Assembly (NCBI RefSeq): GCF_026153205.1
Contig: NZ_JAPFBW010000013.1
Location: 123,340 to 187,339 of the forward strand
Reading direction: 5' to 3'
From: Aquabacterium sp. A7-Y
GTDB lineage: Bacteria; Pseudomonadota; Gammaproteobacteria; Burkholderiales; Burkholderiaceae_C
DNA length: 64,000 bases
Below the pieces are notes generated by a model, which had not been told where the DNA came from, made no database searches, and saw only the letters and a program-made list of their open reading frames with translations. Shown piece by piece: positions 59,557-64,000 of this stretch. Each line of letters opens with the position of its first letter. Positions within the stretch are counted from its first letter, which is position 1. The translations under genes were made by a program, and so were the position numbers.

Positions 59557-61809
59557 ATGTCCCGTCGCAAACCCTTGCCGCGTTATGCGCGGCCCTCCCT
59601 GGCCGCATCCTCTCCCCGCGCCGAGCGCAAGACGCTGGCCGCGCTGGCCCCCCTGGGCGCGCTCGCCTGCGGCTTCGGCTTCGCCAGCCTGGCGATGGCG
59701 CAAAACGCCGAGCCGGCCGCCGAGCCCAAGCAGACCTCGCTGCCCCAGCTGACCGTCAAGGGCACCGCCGAGCGCACCGGCAAGGAAAGCTACCAGGCCA
59801 CCACCACGACGGCCGGCAAGGGCAAGCAGGAACTGCGCGACGTCCCGCAGTCGGTCACCGTGGTGACCGAGAAGCTGATGGACGACAAGAACTACGACAC
59901 CCTGAAGGCAGCGATGCACACCGTCACCGGCATCGCCTTCGAGGCGGGCGAGGGCGGCGCCATCGGCGACCTGATCCGCATCCGCGGCTTCTCGGCGCGC
60001 GGCGACATCTTCCAGGACGGCATGCGCGACATCGCGCAGTACAACCGCGACACTTTCAACCAGGACCGCATCGAGGTGCTGCGCGGCTCGGCCTCCATGC
60101 TGTACGGGCGCGGCTCGACCGGCGGCATCATCAACCAGGTCAGCAAGCAGCCCATCCTGATGGACCAGCACTCGGTGGAATTCACCGCGGGCACGGACGA
60201 CTACTACCGCCTGACCGGCGACTTCAACCTGAAGACGGGTGAAGACGCGGCGCTGCGCATCAACGTGATGAAGACGGACGCCAAGAGCTTCCGCAACGGC
60301 CCAGAGACCGACCGCCAGGGCATCGCGCCGACCTACCGCTGGGGCATCGGCACGGCCAACGAGTTCTCGGTGGGCTTCTACCACCTGAGCTACGACGACG
60401 TGCCCGACTACGGCTTCCGCTGGCTCAACGGCCGCCCGGTCGAAGCGGCGGTGGACCGCTGGTACGGCTTCGAGTCCGACTACCAGAAGGACTCGGCCAA
60501 CTACGGCTTCCTCAGCTGGCTGCACCGCTTTGACAACGGCGGCGAGATCAAGACGACGTATCGGGACGGGCGCTACAAGCGGGACCTGTGGTCCACGACA
60601 GCGGGCTTCGGCGCTCCGCTCGCCTCCGAGGATGAGATCACCGACGCGACACCGATCACGCTCGGCGGTCCCACGCGCGGGGCCAAGGACCGCCATCGTT
60701 TCCTGCAGACCGACTACACCGGCAAGGCCGACTGGTTCGGCTACAAGCACAACCTGCTGGCAGGTGCCGAGTACACCCGGGAGGAAACGACCACCTTCAC
60801 CTACTCCGGCACACCGCCCAAGGGAGCGGCGACCTGGGGTGACACCGGTCCCTTCGCGGGCGTCCCGGACACCCGGGTCAAGGCGCGCGCCACCGAGTTC
60901 AGCTCCAACACGGTGGGCGTCTACGTGCAGGACGTGATGGAGCTGACCCCGGTCTGGAAGCTGCTGGCCGGCCTGCGCTTCGACCGCTTCTCGGGCGATT
61001 ACGAGCGCCTGGTGGGCGGACCGCTGTCGCGCACCGACGAGATGTGGAGCCACCGCATCGGCGCGATGTACCAGCCGAGCCTGAGCTCCAGCTACTACAT
61101 CTCCGCCGGCACCTCGTTCAACGCTTCCGGCGACCTTTATCAGTTTGACGGGCGCACCCCCGAAGACCAGGCGAAGTCGGCCAACACCCCGCCGGAGAAG
61201 AGCCGCAATTTCGAGATCGGCGCCAAGTGGGATCTCTATGACGGCAACCTCTCCCTGCGCACCGCGCTGTTCCGTACCGTGAAGTACAACGAGCGCAACA
61301 CCGACGTCGAGCAGGCCCTGGATGCCTACGTGCTGAGCGGCAAGCGGCACACCGACGGGATCGAATTCGAAGCGGCCGGCCGCCCCCTGCCGGCCCTCGA
61401 GATCTTCGGTGGCGTCGCCTACATGCGCGGCAAGATCGACAAGCCGGGCAGCTCCACCAACGCGGCCCTGACGGTCGGCAAGGACAGCGGCCTGACGCCG
61501 CGCTGGACCGGCAACATCTGGGCCACCTACCGCCTGACCCCGAAATGGCGCGTCGGCATCGGGGCCGACGGCATGAGCGATCGGGTTCCCGCCTCCGGCG
61601 AGGCGCCCAATCTGCAGACCGGCATCACCAACCGCGCCCCCGGCTACGTCAAGGCCGACGCGATGGTCGAATACGATGCCGGCCCCTACAGCGTCAAGCT
61701 CAACCTCATCAACCTGGCCGACAAGGTCTACGCCGACGGCCTCTACCGCGGCTTCACCGTCCCGGGCCAGACCCGCGCGGCCCAGCTCACGCTGGCTGCC
61801 AAGTTCTGA
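59557..61809 (+). CDS. TonB-dependent catecholate siderophore receptor (Fiu/PiuA-like)
   Basis: 750 residues, outer-membrane receptor. An unusually long N-terminal region (about 48 residues; basic, then hydrophobic [17 protein letters not shown]) precedes the TonB-box region ([11 protein letters not shown]) and plug domain (about 85-190; [55 protein letters not shown]). The beta-barrel runs to the C-terminal Phe (AQLTLAAKF). The sequence fits the Fiu/PiuA group that takes up iron-catecholates. It is followed by piuC, its usual partner. GGAG site before ATG 59557. Confidence 0.93.
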   Translation: MSRRKPLPRYARPSLAASSPRAERKTLAALAPLGALACGFGFASLAMAQNAEPAAEPKQTSLPQLTVKGTAERTGKESYQATTTTAGKGKQELRDVPQSVTVVTEKLMDDKNYDTLKAAMHTVTGIAFEAGEGGAIGDLIRIRGFSARGDIFQDGMRDIAQYNRDTFNQDRIEVLRGSASMLYGRGSTGGIINQVSKQPILMDQHSVEFTAGTDDYYRLTGDFNLKTGEDAALRINVMKTDAKSFRNGPETDRQGIAPTYRWGIGTANEFSVGFYHLSYDDVPDYGFRWLNGRPVEAAVDRWYGFESDYQKDSANYGFLSWLHRFDNGGEIKTTYRDGRYKRDLWSTTAGFGAPLASEDEITDATPITLGGPTRGAKDRHRFLQTDYTGKADWFGYKHNLLAGAEYTREETTTFTYSGTPPKGAATWGDTGPFAGVPDTRVKARATEFSSNTVGVYVQDVMELTPVWKLLAGLRFDRFSGDYERLVGGPLSRTDEMWSHRIGAMYQPSLSSSYYISAGTSFNASGDLYQFDGRTPEDQAKSANTPPEKSRNFEIGAKWDLYDGNLSLRTALFRTVKYNERNTDVEQALDAYVLSGKRHTDGIEFEAAGRPLPALEIFGGVAYMRGKIDKPGSSTNAALTVGKDSGLTPRWTGNIWATYRLTPKWRVGIGADGMSDRVPASGEAPNLQTGITNRAPGYVKADAMVEYDAGPYSVKLNLINLADKVYADGLYRGFTVPGQTRAAQLTLAAKF

Positions 61810-61851
61810 GCCCACGCCGCCCCGGGCACTCCGGGGCGCGTGTCATGCTCC

Positions 61852-61880
61852 GGGGTGGCCATGCCACCCCGTTTTTCTTT
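61852..61880 (+). terminator. Intrinsic hairpin between TonB receptor and piuC
   Basis: GGGGTGGC (61852-61859) and GCCACCCC (61863-61870), loop CAT, followed by GTTTTTCTTTT. It lies 42 bp after the receptor stop and 14 bp before the piuC ATG, so it would lower piuC expression relative to the receptor. Confidence 0.8.
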
Positions 61881-61894
61881 TGGAGAGATTCATC

Positions 61895-62581
61895 ATGCTG
61901 CTGCGCATCCCCGAGGTCCTGAGCCGCGACGAAGTGCGCCACGCCCTCGAAGTGCTGGCCCAGGCGCGCTGGGACGACGGCCGCGTCACCGCCGGCACCC
62001 AGTCGGCGCAGGTCAAGAACAACCGCCAGCTGCCCCAGGACCACCCGGTCACGCGCCAGCTGCAGGGGCTGGTGATGGCCGGGCTGCAGCGCAGCAAGCT
62101 GTTTTTCACCGCGGCACTGCCGCGCCACGTCTTCCCGCCCCTGTTCAACCGCTACGCCGGCGCGGCCAATGCCTTCGGCAACCACATCGACAACGCGGTG
62201 CGCTTCCTGCACGACGGCAGTGGCGAGCGGGTGCGCACCGACGTCTCCTGCACCCTGTTCCTGACCGACCCGGCGGACTACGACGGCGGCGAGCTGGTCA
62301 TCGAGGACACCTTCGGCACCCAGTCGGTCCGGCTTCCGGCCGGCGACATGGTGATCTATCCGGCTTCCAGCGTGCACCGCGTCGAGCCGGTCACCCGCGG
62401 CGAGCGCCTCGCCAGCTTCTTCTGGGTGCAGAGCATGGTGCGCAGCGACGAGCAGCGCCGGCTGCTGTTCGACCTCGACATGAGTCTGCTCAAGCTGCGC
62501 GAGGAGCACGGGGACACGCCGGCCGTGGTGCGCCTGACCGGCCTCTACCACAACCTTCTGCGCATGTGGTCGGACGTCTGA
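61895..62581 (+). CDS. piuC: Fe(II)/2-oxoglutarate-dependent dioxygenase PiuC (YbiX)
   Basis: 228 residues, PKHD-type hydroxylase of the PiuC/YbiX family, linked to Fiu/PiuA-type siderophore receptors. Iron ligands His97, Asp99 ([10 protein letters not shown]) and His161 (SSVHRVEPV), with Arg171 for 2-oxoglutarate, are all present. ATG 61895 follows TGGAGAG. The substrate is not known; iron-uptake role by context. Same strand and 86 bp after the receptor, separated by a hairpin. Confidence 0.93.
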   Translation: MLLRIPEVLSRDEVRHALEVLAQARWDDGRVTAGTQSAQVKNNRQLPQDHPVTRQLQGLVMAGLQRSKLFFTAALPRHVFPPLFNRYAGAANAFGNHIDNAVRFLHDGSGERVRTDVSCTLFLTDPADYDGGELVIEDTFGTQSVRLPAGDMVIYPASSVHRVEPVTRGERLASFFWVQSMVRSDEQRRLLFDLDMSLLKLREEHGDTPAVVRLTGLYHNLLRMWSDV

Positions 62582-62623
62582 GACCGACCGGAGGGGCCGC
62601 GGGGGCCACCCGCGCGCCTCACC

Positions 62624-62995
62624 TCAATGGGGCACCGGGTCGCGGCGCGCCCAGCTCTCAGGCAGCCGATCGAGCACCTGGCGCGGGTCGAGCGAGCCGA
62701 TCGGCACGTTCAGGTCGGTGGGGATGAGGCCGCGCGCCTGCAGCGCCAGGTAGCGCAGCGCCGTGACGCGCAGGAAGGAGGCAAAGTTGCCGACCTCCCC
62801 GCGCTGGCCCACCAGCTCGTCGTAGAGCCGCTCCAGCAGCTGGGCCACGCTCATGCCGTCGCGCTGGCCGATCTCGCCCAGCACCTCCCAGTAGAGGTTC
62901 TCCAGCCGGATGCTGGTGACCACGCCGTGCAGCCGCACGGAACGGGTCCGGCACTCATAGGACTGCGGGGGGGCACTGATGAAGATCTCGCACAT
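62624..62995 (-). CDS. Ribbon-helix-helix DNA-binding-type protein
   Basis: 123 residues. The central part YECRTRSVRLHGVVTSIRLENLYWEVLGEI (about 13-42) fits the RHH_4 family: a short strand with SVRL/TSIRLE followed by two helices. A longer helical C-terminus follows (VGNFASFLRVTALRYLALQA) and an end with LDPRQVLDRLPESW. Probably a transcriptional regulator or aryl-sulfate/partner-type RHH protein; target unknown. The start at 62993-62995 gives MCEIFISAPPQSYE; the long upstream open frame through the next gene is not coding. Converges with piuC. Confidence 0.8.
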   Translation of the reverse strand: MCEIFISAPPQSYECRTRSVRLHGVVTSIRLENLYWEVLGEIGQRDGMSVAQLLERLYDELVGQRGEVGNFASFLRVTALRYLALQARGLIPTDLNVPIGSLDPRQVLDRLPESWARRDPVPH

Positions 62996-63126
62996 GGCCT
63001 GCTCTGTCGGTCTCGCTCGGGGGCCCTCACGATACCGGGTGGCTGGCGTGCTGAAAAGCGGGCGCGCCCACGGCGCGGGTATCCGGTGCGTCGCGCGGCC
63101 GGCGAGGCAGCCGCGCAGGGCCGCCC

Positions 63127-63705
63127 TCAGGCCTCGATGCGCGTGCCCAGCAGCGCGAGGAACTGTGCCAGCCACGCCGGGTGCGCGGGCCAGGCGGGGG
63201 CCGTGACCAGCTGGCCGTCGGTGATGGCCTGGTCCACCGGGAGCTGCGCGAAGCTGCCGCCGGCCAGCTCGACCTCGGCGGCGCAGGCCGGGTAGGCCGA
63301 GACACGCTTGCCGCGCAGCACGCCCGCGGCCGCGAGCAGCTGCGGCCCGTGGCAGACCGCTGCGATCGGCTTGCCCGCCTTCGCGAAGTGCTGCACGCAG
63401 GCGATCACCTTGTCGTTCATGCGGAGGTACTCGGGCGCGCGGCCGCCCGGCACCAGCAGCGCGTCGTAGTCCTCGGCGCGCACCTCGTCGAAGGCGGCGT
63501 TCAGCACGAAGCGGTGGCCGGGTTTCTCGGAGTAGGTCTGGTAGCCGTCGAAGTCGTGGATCGCCGTCATCACCCACTCGCCGGCCTTCTTGTCCGGACA
63601 CACCGCGTGCACCGTGTGGCCCACCATCGTGAGGGCCTGGAAGGGCACCATCGTCTCGTAGTCCTCGCCGAAATCGCCGACGAGCATGAGGATCTTCTTC
63701 GCCAT
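63127..63705 (-). CDS. DJ-1/PfpI-family protein
   Basis: 192 residues, class I glutamine-amidotransferase-like fold. Nucleophile elbow AAVCHGPQLL with Cys118-His119, and Glu14 (GDFGEDYE) positioned to activate the Cys, as in YhbO/PfpI/DJ-1 proteins. Members act as protein/nucleotide deglycases, glyoxalases or stress proteins; which one applies here is open. ATG 63705 follows CAGGAGA. Upstream of the ribbon-helix-helix gene on the same strand (131-bp gap). Confidence 0.9.
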   Translation of the reverse strand: MAKKILMLVGDFGEDYETMVPFQALTMVGHTVHAVCPDKKAGEWVMTAIHDFDGYQTYSEKPGHRFVLNAAFDEVRAEDYDALLVPGGRAPEYLRMNDKVIACVQHFAKAGKPIAAVCHGPQLLAAAGVLRGKRVSAYPACAAEVELAGGSFAQLPVDQAITDGQLVTAPAWPAHPAWLAQFLALLGTRIEA

Positions 63706-64000
63706 GACAGTCTCCTGTGTAGAGGGGAGGGCCCGGCCTCGGGCAGCCTCGCGCCCATTGTCGAAAGGCTCGCTGGGCAGTGGGTAGTAGCGGGCTACTG
63801 CCTCTCGATGGCCTCTCTGCAGAGGCCTCCAGCGACATGCATCGCGCCCTCTGACGCATGGAGTGATGTCGGGCCGCGACAAAACCGCATGCGGCCTGGG
63901 CCAAACGCTTGATTTCCCTGGGAAACCTGCTTCTCAATGCAGCACTCTCGCAGTACCATTCGCGACGCGGGTGTTTGGTAGAGAACGAGGGCTCATGCGG
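63706..64000. other. Terminal region without a gene, two tandem palindromes
   Basis: No coding sequence recognised up to the window edge. Upstream of the DJ-1 gene lie two perfect hairpin-type repeats: AGTAGC-GG-GCTACT (63786-63799) and GGCCTCT-CTGC-AGAGGCC (63810-63827). Neither is followed by a T-run, so operator or RNA-structure roles are more likely than termination. Confidence 0.5.

Noticed and set aside
62996..63937. N-terminal extension of the ribbon-helix-helix frame to 437 residues
   Set aside because: It overlaps the DJ-1 gene in another frame of the same strand; the MCEIF start is the natural one.

Overview
The window reads as a chromosomal segment of a high-GC betaproteobacterium of the order Burkholderiales. 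The Sphaerotilaceae/Comamonadaceae side is my best guess, but the genus cannot be fixed from sequence alone. The support is gene order recalled from that order (gatCAB divergent from mreBCD-mrdA-rodA; recA-recX-DUF2889-sucCD-terC-pilA ... pglL-moaC), codon use dominated by G/C at third positions, and protein families typical of it (DUF4124, TctDE-like two-component system, LipA/LifO). No rRNA, tRNA, CRISPR array, IS element or prophage was recognised.

Layout. 1-12 kb is housekeeping: a DUF4124 protein, gatB-gatA-gatC (minus strand), then mreB, mreC, mreD, mrdA (PBP2) and rodA, ending in a 156-bp antisense overlap with a MATE exporter. 12-15.8 kb is a quorum-sensing locus. It holds a LuxI synthase with a lux box, an RsaM/DUF4902-like modulator, a LuxR receptor and, downstream of luxI, a cytochrome P450-like protein whose heme-ligating cysteine position is serine. 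16-25.5 kb holds two small unknown proteins, a fused 5-oxoprolinase, a secreted lipase with its foldase, and a TctE/TctD-like two-component pair.

25.5-38.6 kb runs recA (with LexA box), recX, DUF2889, sucCD and terC. It continues into a signalling cluster: CHASE2 Ser/Thr kinase, PP2C phosphatase, FHA protein, CHASE2 nucleotidyl cyclase and class II cyclic-nucleotide phosphodiesterase. 38.6-47 kb is a type IV pilin gene with a sigma-54 promoter, followed by a visibly lower-GC glycan island (GT-C-like membrane protein, GT2, GtrA-like flippase, Gfo/Idh oxidoreductase, GT1) and a PglL-like O-oligosaccharyltransferase. The likely theme is pilin production, its glycosylation and its signalling control.

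47-64 kb contains moaC, a BepA-like M48 protease and small membrane/unknown proteins. An Alx/TerC protein follows, preceded by a clear yybP-ykoY (Mn2+) riboswitch. Next come a complete sugar ABC importer and a divergent operon in which a sugar-binding protein homologue is translationally coupled to a response regulator and sensor kinase. A Fur-type iron-uptake unit (Fiu/PiuA-like TonB receptor plus PiuC dioxygenase, with two intrinsic hairpins), a ribbon-helix-helix protein and a DJ-1/PfpI protein close the window.

The most unusual items are the heme-cysteine-less P450-like protein next to luxI, the kinase/phosphatase/FHA/cyclase/PDE cluster abutting pilA with a cyclase that lacks two usual catalytic residues, and the binding protein-two-component operon.
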